A stretch of 64,000 nt of DNA from Hyphomicrobiales bacterium (GTDB taxonomy: Bacteria > Pseudomonadota > Alphaproteobacteria > Rhizobiales > Beijerinckiaceae), in assembly GCA_028869185.1 (NCBI GenBank), contig JAGWTA010000007.1, forward strand, positions 49,752-113,751. The letters run 5' to 3'. Of the stretch, positions 46,245-55,155 are shown in pieces (the first letter of the stretch is position 1; each line of letters opens with the position of its first letter). A program made the position numbers and the translations under genes. The notes beneath the pieces were generated by a model. It made no database searches and was not told where the DNA came from. It saw only the letters and a program-made list of their open reading frames with translations.

Positions 46245-48160
46245 TTATCGGTACAGCCGGCCATGTCGATCATGGTAAAACGTCGCTCGTGCGCGCGTTG
46301 ACCGGCGTCGACGCCGATCGGCTGAAGGAAGAAAAAGAGCGGGGCCTCACGATCGATCTGGGTTACGCCTATTTGCCGCTCGACAATGGCGACACGCTCG
46401 GCTTTGTCGATGTGCCGGGTCATGAAAAATTTATTCACAACATGCTGGCGGGTGCGACGTCGATCGACTTCGTTTTGCTTGTTGTCGCGGCCGACGATGG
46501 AGTCATGCCGCAGACGCTCGAACACATCGAAATTCTCGATCTTCTCGGCTATCGCGATGGCGCCGTCGCGCTGACCAAATGCGATCTCGTTTCCGAGAGC
46601 CGTCTGGCTGAAGTAAAAACACAAATCGAAAACGCGCTGGCGCTGACGGGGTTTTCCGGGGCGCCGATTTTTCCGCTTTCCAACGAAACCGGCGCAGGCG
46701 TTGCGACGCTTTCCTCTTTTCTGCGTGACAAGGCGCAAGGTGCGGCCGCGTCTCCGGCAGACGGACTTTTTCGTCTGGCCGTCGACCGCGTCTTCACAAT
46801 TCAGGGACGTGGGCTCGTTGTGACGGGATCTGTTCTTTCCGGAGTTGTGCGGGAAGGAGAGGCGATTATCGTATCGCCGCGTTCGCTTTCTGCGCGCGTT
46901 CGCGCCATCCATGCGCAGAACAAACCTGCTGACGAGGGGCGGGCAGGGCAAAGATGTGCGCTCAACATCAGCGGCGAGCGAATTGAAAAATCCGCAATTC
47001 TTCGCGGCGATGTGATCGTCGCGCCACAGGCCGACAAGCCGACTCAGCGCATTGATGCGCAGGTGCGCCTTGCGCCGTCTATACCAAATCCGCTCGCCGC
47101 ATGGACCAGCGCGCAACTCCATGTGGGCGCGGTGGAATCCAGCGCCCATATCGTACCGCTGTCCGCAGACAAGCTGTTTGGCGGCGACGACGGGTTTGTT
47201 CAGATTGTGCTTGATCATCCGATTGCGGTCGCAAAAGGCGACCCGCTCATCCTGCGCGATCCGGCCCGTCGACTGACGCTGGGGGGAGGGCGCGTCCTTG
47301 ATGCGTATGGCCCCCCGCGTCGCCGGCGCACCAGCGAACGACTGGCGCAATTGCACGCCTTGACAAGGGCGCCGGTTGAAGCGCTGCGCGGATTGCTTGA
47401 CGTTGCGCCGCACAGCGTCGCAATCGCCGCTTTTGCGAACAATATCGCCTATTCGACCGATGATGTGATCGCTATGGCCGAAAAACTCGGCGCGCGACTG
47501 ATCGGGCGTGGCGAGGAGACGATTGCCCTCGAACGCAATGCCGGGCGCTCGCTTGTGGAAGCGATCCACGCTGCGCTGGCCGCGTTTCACGCCGATCACC
47601 CCGATCAGCCCGGAATGGGCATCGAAAAGCTGCGTCTGCTCGCGCCCCTGCGGCTTCCATCGCGCGCATTTCGGGCTCTGCTTGAGACGCTTTCCGGCGA
47701 GGGAGTCGTCGTTTCAGGCGGATGGGTTCGCCTGGCAAGCCATGAATTGCGTCTTTCAGGCGACGATGAGGCGCGATGGGCCGCTATCAAGCCGATGTTG
47801 CAAGGCGACCTGCGTTTTCGTCCGCCGCGCACGCGCGATGTCGCGCGTGCGCTTCAGATTGAGGAAGCGCAGGTGCGACGCATTTTGAAAATTCAGGCCA
47901 GCCGCGCGCTACTCGACGAAATTGCGCACGATCATTTTTTCCTGCGCGGCGTCACTTCCGAGATCGTCGCGATCTTGAAAGATATTGCCCAGACAGCGCC
48001 GCGTAGCGAAATCACAGCAGCGTTGTTGCGCGATCGGCTCGATAACGGCCGCAAGGTCGCGATTCAAATTCTGGAATTTTTCGATCGTCATGGCGTCACT
48101 ATTCGGCATGGCGATTTACGCCGCATAAACTATAATAGGCTGGATATGTTTGCGGGTTGA
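46241..48160 (+). CDS. selB: Selenocysteine-specific elongation factor
   Basis: A 639-residue GTPase that carries Sec-tRNA(Sec) to the ribosome and binds the SECIS hairpin. G1 is GHVDHGKT (residues 7-14), G3 is [12 protein letters not shown] and G4 is TKCD. EF-Tu-like domains follow, then the C-terminal winged helices that bind mRNA (from about residue 380). ATG at 46241 overlaps the selA stop (ATGA). The stop at 48158-48160 is directly followed by the mature selC. Confidence 0.95.
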   Translation: MIIGTAGHVDHGKTSLVRALTGVDADRLKEEKERGLTIDLGYAYLPLDNGDTLGFVDVPGHEKFIHNMLAGATSIDFVLLVVAADDGVMPQTLEHIEILDLLGYRDGAVALTKCDLVSESRLAEVKTQIENALALTGFSGAPIFPLSNETGAGVATLSSFLRDKAQGAAASPADGLFRLAVDRVFTIQGRGLVVTGSVLSGVVREGEAIIVSPRSLSARVRAIHAQNKPADEGRAGQRCALNISGERIEKSAILRGDVIVAPQADKPTQRIDAQVRLAPSIPNPLAAWTSAQLHVGAVESSAHIVPLSADKLFGGDDGFVQIVLDHPIAVAKGDPLILRDPARRLTLGGGRVLDAYGPPRRRRTSERLAQLHALTRAPVEALRGLLDVAPHSVAIAAFANNIAYSTDDVIAMAEKLGARLIGRGEETIALERNAGRSLVEAIHAALAAFHADHPDQPGMGIEKLRLLAPLRLPSRAFRALLETLSGEGVVVSGGWVRLASHELRLSGDDEARWAAIKPMLQGDLRFRPPRTRDVARALQIEEAQVRRILKIQASRALLDEIAHDHFFLRGVTSEIVAILKDIAQTAPRSEITAALLRDRLDNGRKVAIQILEFFDRHGVTIRHGDLRRINYNRLDMFAG

Positions 48161-48256
48161 GGAGAAGAATCGCCTCCGGTGGGGCGGCCGGACTTCAAAT
48201 CCGGTGGGGGCCGCTTGACGGTCTCTGGTGGGTTCGACTCCCATTCTTCTCCGCCA
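48161..48256 (+). tRNA. selC: tRNA-Sec (anticodon TCA)
   Basis: A 96-base tRNA with an 8-bp acceptor stem (GGAGAAGA / TCTTCTCC) and a long extra arm (GGGGGCCGC...GCGGTCTC region). The anticodon loop CTTCAAA has TCA, the T arm is TGGGTTCGACTCCCA, the discriminator is G and CCA is encoded. All are diagnostic of bacterial tRNA(Sec). Its first base is the one after the selB stop codon. Confidence 0.96.
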
Positions 48257-48305
48257 CGCAAATCACGCCGCGACGATCGCTGCGGCCTAAAATCACTGGC
48301 GCAAT

Positions 48306-48896
48306 TCAGAGTGGCGCGCGCGTAACGAGGCGCTCCTTGATGAGATCGGCGGCAAGATCGATCTTGTCGGCGCGGCAACGCCCGACGCGGCGCCCATCGC
48401 CATACGTCAAAATCATGCATTTGATCCGCCGCCCGAACGACAGAAGCGCCAGGCGCGCCGCGATGCGATCGACGCAAGGCACGCTCTTGCGATCAAGCCG
48501 GGTGCACATTGCGCTTTCGCGCGGAAGTTCAACACCAGCCAGAACGAGGCTGCGCCCCTCGATCGATAAGGTTTGATCCTGGGTTATCGAAATAGCGCCT
48601 GCCGATTCTTCGCTCAATTTTGGCGGCTGCAATTGCGCTTTTGATGGAGCGGTGGGGCCTGGTTCCTCTGTCGCGACGAGCGCTGCAGGCAGGATCAACA
48701 ATTCAGGCGCGCGCAAGCTGATCTTTCCCGCAGTACGGAGCTTGTGCTTGGCGGGCGGCGGGATCGCTGCGCCGGCTGGCCGCTGCATGAAGCCCAGCAT
48801 TACTACGGCCGAAACCAATCCGAATATCGCCAGCGCATGCACAAGCCGGCCGGAATGTCGGGTGGCGATCAGTTCCGAATGAAATGCCGTTGCCAT
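48306..48896 (-). CDS. Membrane-anchored SNase-like (thermonuclease-like) domain protein
   Basis: A protein of about 196 residues with an N-terminal membrane segment (LVHALAIFGLVSAVVMLGF) and a Pro/Ala-rich linker. The C-terminal domain resembles the staphylococcal nuclease fold: DQTLSIEGRSLVLAGVELPRE, CVDRIAARLALLSFGRRIKC, YGDGRRVGRC and DLAADLIKERL. The usual DGD acidic motif is degenerate (TQDQTL), so nuclease activity is doubtful. The ATG at 48896 has GAGG upstream; 48917 and 48953 are alternatives. It is divergent from cpaB. Confidence 0.65.
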   Translation of the reverse strand: MATAFHSELIATRHSGRLVHALAIFGLVSAVVMLGFMQRPAGAAIPPPAKHKLRTAGKISLRAPELLILPAALVATEEPGPTAPSKAQLQPPKLSEESAGAISITQDQTLSIEGRSLVLAGVELPRESAMCTRLDRKSVPCVDRIAARLALLSFGRRIKCMILTYGDGRRVGRCRADKIDLAADLIKERLVTRAPL

Positions 48897-49117
48897 TGCG
48901 CGCCTCATATCGCGCATTGATTGAGCGGGAGAGATGCTTCGTAATCGTGCCAAAGCCTATGAAAATTTTAGGCAATTGCCGAAAAACGCACATCAGGTCG
49001 AAGAAGAATAAAATTATCCGAAATTGAACAACAAACACGAATGATTAATTCGGGTTCATCGTGTCCTTTGCCTCTGCGCCATGTTTTGATGCGACGTCAT
49101 CAGAAGAAGGCATCGGT

Positions 49118-49960
49118 ATGCGTCTCAAAGTAAGCATCATGGCGCCAGCGGTCGTTATGTTGGGCGTCAGCGCGGTTTACACGGGGCGCGCATGGATCGA
49201 ACGCCAGGTCGCCAACCGCACGGCGGCCTTTGAGAAAGCCGCAATCGATCGCAACGCTGCACGACGCGTTGAGCCGCAATCGACCATTGTCGTTGTTTCT
49301 CAGCCTCTGGCGTTCGGAACCGAGCTCACGCGTTCGGCCTTGCGTGAAGTTCCCTGGCCCAAGGATGCCGCTATCGCTGGTTCGTTCAAAACCATTGACG
49401 AAGTTTTCGAAGGCGCGGGGAGACGCGCGGCGCTGGCGGCGTTGCAGGTCAACGAACCTTTGCTGGCGCGCAAGATTACTGGAAATGGACAACGCGCCAA
49501 TCTGGCCGCGGTTATCGCGCCAAACCACAAGGCGATGACCGTTCATGTCGACGAATTCGTCGGTGTGGCCGGTCTTTTGATGCCCGGAGATCACGTCGAT
49601 GTTCTGTTGACCAGAAAGATCGGGGAAGGCGATGCGACGTCGAGCCTGGTGTCGCAGGACATCAAGGTGCTTGGCGTCGATCAGTCAGTGGATGAAACAA
49701 ATTCGAAAGCTTCAATTGCACGGTCGGTCACGCTCGAAGTTTCGACGCAAGCTGCACAGCGGCTTGCGGTTGCGCAGATGCTTGGCTCTCTCACATTGGT
49801 GCTTCGTCCGACGGTTGGCGATGTGACGACGACGTCGCAACCGGTTTCTGCGCTTGATGTCATTTCTGGCGCGCGCGCCAAGGATGAGCCGCATGTGACG
49901 GTTGGCGTCATCCGCAACAACAGTCGGCAGGATTACAATGTGCCCGCTGCGGCACAGTGA
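49118..49960 (+). CDS. cpaB: Flp pilus assembly protein CpaB/RcpC
   Basis: A 280-residue protein with an N-terminal membrane segment and a SAF domain. TIVVVSQPLAFGTELTRSALREVPWP is the SAF part, and VDEFVGVAGLLMPGDHVDVLLTR is the CpaB C-terminal signature. It acts in the periplasm with the secretin. It is first in the tad operon. ATG at 49118 has AGAAGG upstream. About 220 bases of AT-richer DNA separate it from the divergent gene, presumably holding the operon promoter. Confidence 0.88.
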   Translation: MRLKVSIMAPAVVMLGVSAVYTGRAWIERQVANRTAAFEKAAIDRNAARRVEPQSTIVVVSQPLAFGTELTRSALREVPWPKDAAIAGSFKTIDEVFEGAGRRAALAALQVNEPLLARKITGNGQRANLAAVIAPNHKAMTVHVDEFVGVAGLLMPGDHVDVLLTRKIGEGDATSSLVSQDIKVLGVDQSVDETNSKASIARSVTLEVSTQAAQRLAVAQMLGSLTLVLRPTVGDVTTTSQPVSALDVISGARAKDEPHVTVGVIRNNSRQDYNVPAAAQ

Positions 49961-49979
49961 CGAATTTCGGAGAAGAACA

Positions 49980-51377
49980 GTGTTCACTCGTGTCCTGAAG
50001 CCGCGAATTTCGACCGCTCTGAAGCGCCTCACGCTCATGATCGCGGCAACCAGCATAGCGTTCATCGCTTACGCAGGCGAACCGGTGCGTCGCATCGCCC
50101 TTGGTGTGCAATCCGTGTCGCAGAGCGTTGCCAAGGGAGCGACCGCGACGATGCAAACGGATCGTTCGTTTATCGATCTCGTGGTCGGCGATCCCGATAT
50201 CGCCGATGTGATGCCGCTGACCAACCATTCGTTTTACATTCATGGCAAAAAAGTTGGCGCCACAACGGTTACTGCCTACGACGCCAATCGGCGGCTCGTC
50301 GGATCGATTGACGTGGAGGTCGGGGCGCCGACCGGGCGTTTGCGAGCCGATCTACGCCAACGCGTCGCGGGAAATGTGCGTGTGTCATCGATCAATGGCC
50401 GCATCATGCTGTCTGGCTCTGTGCCCGATTCAATCGCGATGGATACGGCGCTCACGATCGCCAAACAATATGGCGGCGAAGTCATCAATCAGATGACGAT
50501 CTCCGAGCCGCAACAGGTGATGCTTGAAGTCCGCTTCATCGAGGCATCGCGCCAGGCGGGGCGCGAGCTCGGCGTGCGCTGGCAGGCGGTTTCCAAAAAG
50601 GTCAACGCGTCGGTCGGGTCCAGTATCCTTTCGGGCGCAACGCCGTTTGGCGCGGTCCTCGGCCATTTGCTTTCGGGCGGCGCGTCCGTCGATGTGCTGG
50701 TGCAGGCGCTCGAAAACAAGGGGCTAGCGCGGCGTCTGGCCGAACCAAATCTCACGACCATGTCTGGCCAGACTGCAAGCTTTCTTGCCGGCGGCGAGTT
50801 TCCTTTCCCGGTCGTTGGGCCGAACCAGACGGTTTCAGTCGAATTCAAGAAATTTGGCGTGGCTCTCGCTTTCACACCGGTTGTTCTGGCCAATGGCGTC
50901 ATCAATCTGAAGATTGAGCCCGAAGTTTCCCAGCTTGATGTCGGAAATTCGGTTTCGATCAACGGCGTTTCGGTTCCCGGTCTGGTGGTGCGACGGCTTA
51001 GCACGACTGTCGAACTCAGGGACGGACAGGGTTTTGCGCTGGCAGGACTGATGCAAAGCGTTTCGTCCGAGCAGGCGCAATCGTTGCCGTGGATCAATGA
51101 AGTGCCGGTGCTGGGCGCCTTGTTTCGGTCGACGTCATTCACGCGCAACGAGACCGAACTTGCGGTGCTTGTGACGCCGCGTCTGGTGCGTCCGGTCCGG
51201 CCTGGAGAAAAACTGCATACGCCGCTTGAATCGACTGTCGCGGCAAATGACGTCGAATCCTTCTTGCTGGGCAAACAGGAGCTGACGCCTTCGCAGGCGC
51301 GTTTCACTCGCGGACGCCCGCAAAGCTTCGCTGGCGGCCATATTCTTGATGATGGAGATGCGAATGCTGCGCAATAA
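49980..51377 (+). CDS. cpaC: Flp pilus secretin CpaC/RcpA
   Basis: A 465-residue outer-membrane secretin with a signal peptide. The early VGDPDIADVMPLTNHSFYIHG is the pilus/type II N-domain (BON-like region next), and the C-terminal secretin domain includes LAEPNLTTMSGQTASFLAGGEFPFPV and the final NETELAVLVTPRLVRP. The start is GTG at 49980 with GGAGAAG 5 bases upstream; the earlier ATG at 49902 lies inside cpaB. It forms the pilus exit pore. Confidence 0.92.
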   Translation: MFTRVLKPRISTALKRLTLMIAATSIAFIAYAGEPVRRIALGVQSVSQSVAKGATATMQTDRSFIDLVVGDPDIADVMPLTNHSFYIHGKKVGATTVTAYDANRRLVGSIDVEVGAPTGRLRADLRQRVAGNVRVSSINGRIMLSGSVPDSIAMDTALTIAKQYGGEVINQMTISEPQQVMLEVRFIEASRQAGRELGVRWQAVSKKVNASVGSSILSGATPFGAVLGHLLSGGASVDVLVQALENKGLARRLAEPNLTTMSGQTASFLAGGEFPFPVVGPNQTVSVEFKKFGVALAFTPVVLANGVINLKIEPEVSQLDVGNSVSINGVSVPGLVVRRLSTTVELRDGQGFALAGLMQSVSSEQAQSLPWINEVPVLGALFRSTSFTRNETELAVLVTPRLVRPVRPGEKLHTPLESTVAANDVESFLLGKQELTPSQARFTRGRPQSFAGGHILDDGDANAAQ

Positions 51378-51651
51378 ATCCTTTGCGAAGATCGGACTGA
51401 TCCACGCATGTCTCCTTCTTGGCGGATGCGAATCCTTTCTCACGCCGCATGACGAAATCTGGCGCTATTCGGGAAATGCCGTCGCGAGCAACAAGATTGC
51501 GATGACGATCGACCCATGGCCGAAAGCCTCTGCGAACACATCCATTCAAACGAGTGGAGAGAAGATCGCCGATACAATCGACCGCTACAAGACCAACAAA
51601 CCGCTGCAGCCGCTTCAACAACTTGCGGCGCCCGCGCCCGTAACACGGTGA
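51364..51651 (+). CDS. Small lipoprotein in the CpaD position of the tad operon
   Basis: A 95-residue protein with a lipoprotein signal (HACLLLGGC lipobox). The short mature part includes PHDEIWRYSGNAVASNKIAM and TIDPWPKASANT. CpaD, a lipoprotein of about 200 residues, normally lies between cpaC and cpaE; this gene has the place and lipid anchor but half the length. The motif NAVASNKIAMTIDPWP resembles the end of related CpaD-type proteins. GGAG lies before the ATG at 51364, which overlaps the cpaC end by 14 bases. Confidence 0.72.
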   Translation: MLRNKSFAKIGLIHACLLLGGCESFLTPHDEIWRYSGNAVASNKIAMTIDPWPKASANTSIQTSGEKIADTIDRYKTNKPLQPLQQLAAPAPVTR

Positions 51652-51657
51652 CCGCAG

Positions 51658-52806
51658 ATGGACCGCTTCGACATAGCCTTGATTTCGGCAGACCAGACGC
51701 TTGCCCAGCAGCTGACGCAGCTCGCCAGGGACGGACATTGCTCTGTTTCGGCATCAGGAAGAGGCGTTGAGACGCCTCCGGATGCTTCGGTCATTGCGCG
51801 CGCCAATATCGTGGTCGTCGATGTCGATCCGGCGCGACGCGATCACCTGCTTTCGCTTCAGTCCATCATGATGCGCGCCAGCCCGCAGACGCATATCATC
51901 GTTCTTGCCGATGCATGTTCGGAAGCCGTGCAACGCTGGTTCATGCAAATTCGCGTCAGCGACCTTATCAGGAAGCCCCCGGCGGCGGTCGATATCATGG
52001 CGGCGTGCAAACGTCTGATGAGCGGGGTCGTGGCGCCGCCTTCCGATCACGCGCAGGTCACCTGTTTTCTGCCGGCAGCCGGCGGCGTCGGCAATACGAC
52101 GCTCGCCATCGAGGCGGCCATTCAGATGCTTTCGCAGACGACAGACAAAAGCTCGGTCGCGCTTGTGGACCTGGACCTGCACAACGACGCTTGCGCGGAT
52201 TTTCTCGACCTCGAGCCCAGACTCGACTTTTCGGAAGTTGGCGAAGAGGGGGAACGCTTCGACAAGCAATTGCTTGAGGCCATGATTTCGCGACATTCCA
52301 GCGGCCTTGCACTGATCGCCGCGCCGTCAGTCGCCGGCGAACTTCGCCCTATCGGCCGTGGCGCGCTTTTGCGATTGCTCGATACGGTCGCCGCGTCTTT
52401 CGAACATGTCGTCATTGATTTACCGCGCACATGGCATGTCTGGACAGACGACGTTCTCGTTGCGGCGGACCGCAGCTATATCGTCACGGATATGACTGTT
52501 CCCGGCCTTCGCTTTGCGCGAAGGTTGACGGATCAGGTTATCCCGCGCCTGAACATCCGCGATTCGATGCGCGTGATCGTCAACCGTTTCGATCAGAGAA
52601 TGTTCGGCAGCGGCTTGCGGCGCGCCGATGTCGTTCGTACGCTCGAAAACGTGTTCGCTGGCGAGGTGCCGAACAATTATCAGCTTGTGCGCGAAGCGAT
52701 TGATCGTGGCGTTCCTCTCGAAGCGGTAAAGCCTGGGAACAATATTTCGGCTGCCGTCAAGCGAATCGTTCTGTCCCAGCAGCATGCTGAAAGAATAGCC
52801 TCATGA
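51658..52806 (+). CDS. cpaE: Pilus assembly ATPase-like protein CpaE/TadZ
   Basis: A 382-residue protein with a response-regulator-like N-terminal domain (about 1-120) and a MinD/ParA-type ATPase fold. The nucleotide loop reads PAAGGVGNTTLA, so both signature lysines of the deviant Walker A (KGGxGKT) are absent. The switch region VALVDLDLHND is kept. CpaE/TadZ localises the pilus machine at the pole. Its stop overlaps the cpaF start by 4 bases. Confidence 0.9.
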   Translation: MDRFDIALISADQTLAQQLTQLARDGHCSVSASGRGVETPPDASVIARANIVVVDVDPARRDHLLSLQSIMMRASPQTHIIVLADACSEAVQRWFMQIRVSDLIRKPPAAVDIMAACKRLMSGVVAPPSDHAQVTCFLPAAGGVGNTTLAIEAAIQMLSQTTDKSSVALVDLDLHNDACADFLDLEPRLDFSEVGEEGERFDKQLLEAMISRHSSGLALIAAPSVAGELRPIGRGALLRLLDTVAASFEHVVIDLPRTWHVWTDDVLVAADRSYIVTDMTVPGLRFARRLTDQVIPRLNIRDSMRVIVNRFDQRMFGSGLRRADVVRTLENVFAGEVPNNYQLVREAIDRGVPLEAVKPGNNISAAVKRIVLSQQHAERIAS

Positions 52807-54185
52807 GTCGCTTCGGTCAGGTTTTGCGAGAATCCTCGGCGCCGCCAGCGCCGCGTGCTGCGCCGGTGCGCATAGAATTGCCGGAGCCGGCGCGCACGAA
52901 CAATCTGGCGGGGCAAAAAATGCTCGACGCCAAGGTCAGGCTTCACCGTGAGCTGATCGAAAGTATCGACCTTGCCGCCATGGAACAGCTGTCGCCGGAA
53001 CAGCGGCAAAGCGAAATTCTGCAAATCGTGACGGAGCACGTCAACAAGGAACGGCTGGCGATAACGGCGCAGGAGCTAACGCAGTTCGCTTCCGAAATCA
53101 TGGACGAAATGGTCGGGCTTGGGCCGCTCGAACCCTTGCTGCACGACCCAACGATCAGCGATATTCTCATCAACGGGCATGAATGTATCTTCGTGGAACG
53201 GCGCGGATTGCTGGAGCCCGCGACAGTTCGATTTGCCGATGAAAATCATCTCTTGCGTATCGTGAACCGCATCGTGTCGGGCGTTGGCCGGCGTGTTGAT
53301 GAATCGCAACCGCTTTGCGACGCGCGGCTTGCAGACGGGTCGCGCGTGAATATTGCCGTCCGACCGATCGCCGTCGATGGTCCGCTCGTTTCCATTCGCA
53401 AGTTTTCCAAGCGACCGCTCGGGCTGGATAAGCTGGTAGATGTCGGCGCGTTGCGTCAGCCAATGGCCGATCTTTTGTCGGCGGCAGTCGCATCGCGCGT
53501 GACTATGATCGTTTCTGGCGGTACGGGCTCGGGCAAGACGACGATGCTGAACGCGTTGTCTGCCTTTATTTCGGATCGCGAGCGGTTGATCACCATTGAG
53601 GACGCCGCAGAGCTGCAGTTGCAGCAGCGCCATGTGGCGCGCATGGAAACGCGGCCGCCCAACATCGAAGGAAAGGGTGAAATCCGGCAACGAGAGCTGG
53701 TCAAGAATGCGCTGCGTATGCGACCGGAGCGCATTATTCTTGGCGAATGCCGTGGCGAAGAAGCATTCGACATGTTGCAGGCGATGAATACCGGCCACGA
53801 AGGGTCCATGGCGACGATTCACGCCAATTCGCCGCGAGAGGCCATCTCGCGGCTGGAGCAGATGATCGGCATGGCTGCGCTGCCGATGTCGCAGCAAAGC
53901 ATTCGCACGCAAATTGCCGCTGCAATTCGGCTGATCGTTCAGTTGCAACGTCTGAGCGATGGTTCACGACGCGTGACATCGATCGCCGAGGTAACGGGCA
54001 TGGAGGGCGAAGTCGTTCAGCTTCAAGAAATTTACAAGTTTGTGCGGACCGCCACCGATGGAGATGGAAAGGTGGAAGGACATTTCGTAGCAACGGGCAT
54101 TCGGCCGCGCTTTTTGCAGGAATTGCAGGCCAAGGGCATTGAATTGCCTGTTGCGAATTTCGATCCGTCCAAACCATTGGCGTAA
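52803..54185 (+). CDS. cpaF: Flp pilus secretion ATPase CpaF/TadA
   Basis: A 460-residue hexameric type II/IV secretion ATPase that powers pilus assembly. Walker A is SGGTGSGKTTMLNAL (about residues 237-250), the Asp box is ITIEDAAELQLQQ, Walker B is PERIILGECRGEEAFDML and the His box is TGHEGSMATIHANS. It is coupled to cpaE by ATGA. Confidence 0.95.
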   Translation: MSRFGQVLRESSAPPAPRAAPVRIELPEPARTNNLAGQKMLDAKVRLHRELIESIDLAAMEQLSPEQRQSEILQIVTEHVNKERLAITAQELTQFASEIMDEMVGLGPLEPLLHDPTISDILINGHECIFVERRGLLEPATVRFADENHLLRIVNRIVSGVGRRVDESQPLCDARLADGSRVNIAVRPIAVDGPLVSIRKFSKRPLGLDKLVDVGALRQPMADLLSAAVASRVTMIVSGGTGSGKTTMLNALSAFISDRERLITIEDAAELQLQQRHVARMETRPPNIEGKGEIRQRELVKNALRMRPERIILGECRGEEAFDMLQAMNTGHEGSMATIHANSPREAISRLEQMIGMAALPMSQQSIRTQIAAAIRLIVQLQRLSDGSRRVTSIAEVTGMEGEVVQLQEIYKFVRTATDGDGKVEGHFVATGIRPRFLQELQAKGIELPVANFDPSKPLA

Positions 54186-54189
54186 AAGC

Positions 54190-55152
54190 ATGCCGGACTG
54201 GATCGACCCATTCTGGATTTTCGCCTTGTCGCTTTTCGGGCTGGCGGCAATTGCTGTCGATGCAGCGCTCGCGTTGTTCGCCGTAACCGACGGTCGGCAG
54301 CGGATCAATCGGCGGCTGGCAACGCTTGACGGTTCGGGCGCATCGCATGCGCCTGTCGCGCGCCTGCGGCGGCAGCGCGCAAGCGCCGACGGCTGGGTCG
54401 ATTTGCCGGGCCGCGCCGCCATGGAAAAACTGTTGCTGCAATCTGGCGTATCCTTCGGGCTGCAAAGTCTTGCGGCTGGCGCGGTATTTGTTTCAGTGGC
54501 CTGCGCCGGCGCACTCTCGCTCAAGCTGGAGCTTCCCGCAGCGATAGGCGTTGGAATTGTCATCGGCATTGGCTTGCCGATTGCAGCGCTCAAGTTCCTT
54601 CGGGCGCGGCGGCAGCGGAAATTTGGCGAACAGTTTCCCGAAGCGATCGATATTCTGGTGCGTAGTCTGCGGGCAGGACATCCGATCGCAGCTGCGATTA
54701 AGACGACGGCGCGCGAGCTGCCCGAGCCCGCTGGACGCGAATTCATGAAGATCGAGGAAGAGCTGACTTATGGCCTCGATCTCGAGACGGCGATGCGCAA
54801 TCTGCAACAACGCGTCGGGCAAGAAGACTTGCCGCTTTTCGTCACATCAATCAGCATTCAGACCCAGTCAGGCGGAAATCTGACTGAAATTCTCAATAAT
54901 CTAAGCGGAACGATCCGGCAGCGGATCAAGCTGCACCGCAAGGTTCGCGCCTTGACATCCGAGGGCAGGGCGTCTGCGCTCATTCTGGGCGCCGTTCCCT
55001 TTGTGATTTTCGGCGTGCTGAACTATATGGCGCCGGACTTTTACGGGTCGCAATGGGGCCATCCCTGGATGAAAATCGGGCTTACGGGCGCCGCCATATG
55101 GATGAGCATCGGCTTTATGACGATGCGCAAGATGATCAATTTCAAGGTCTGA
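54190..55152 (+). CDS. tadB: Tad inner-membrane platform protein TadB
   Basis: A 320-residue type II secretion F-domain protein with membrane segments at both ends. The middle carries EAIDILVRSLRAGHPIAAA and TSISIQTQSGGNLTEILNNLS, the T2SF signature. It forms the inner-membrane platform with TadC. It starts 4 bases after cpaF. Confidence 0.92.
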   Translation: MPDWIDPFWIFALSLFGLAAIAVDAALALFAVTDGRQRINRRLATLDGSGASHAPVARLRRQRASADGWVDLPGRAAMEKLLLQSGVSFGLQSLAAGAVFVSVACAGALSLKLELPAAIGVGIVIGIGLPIAALKFLRARRQRKFGEQFPEAIDILVRSLRAGHPIAAAIKTTARELPEPAGREFMKIEEELTYGLDLETAMRNLQQRVGQEDLPLFVTSISIQTQSGGNLTEILNNLSGTIRQRIKLHRKVRALTSEGRASALILGAVPFVIFGVLNYMAPDFYGSQWGHPWMKIGLTGAAIWMSIGFMTMRKMINFKV

Positions 55153-55155
55153 AAA

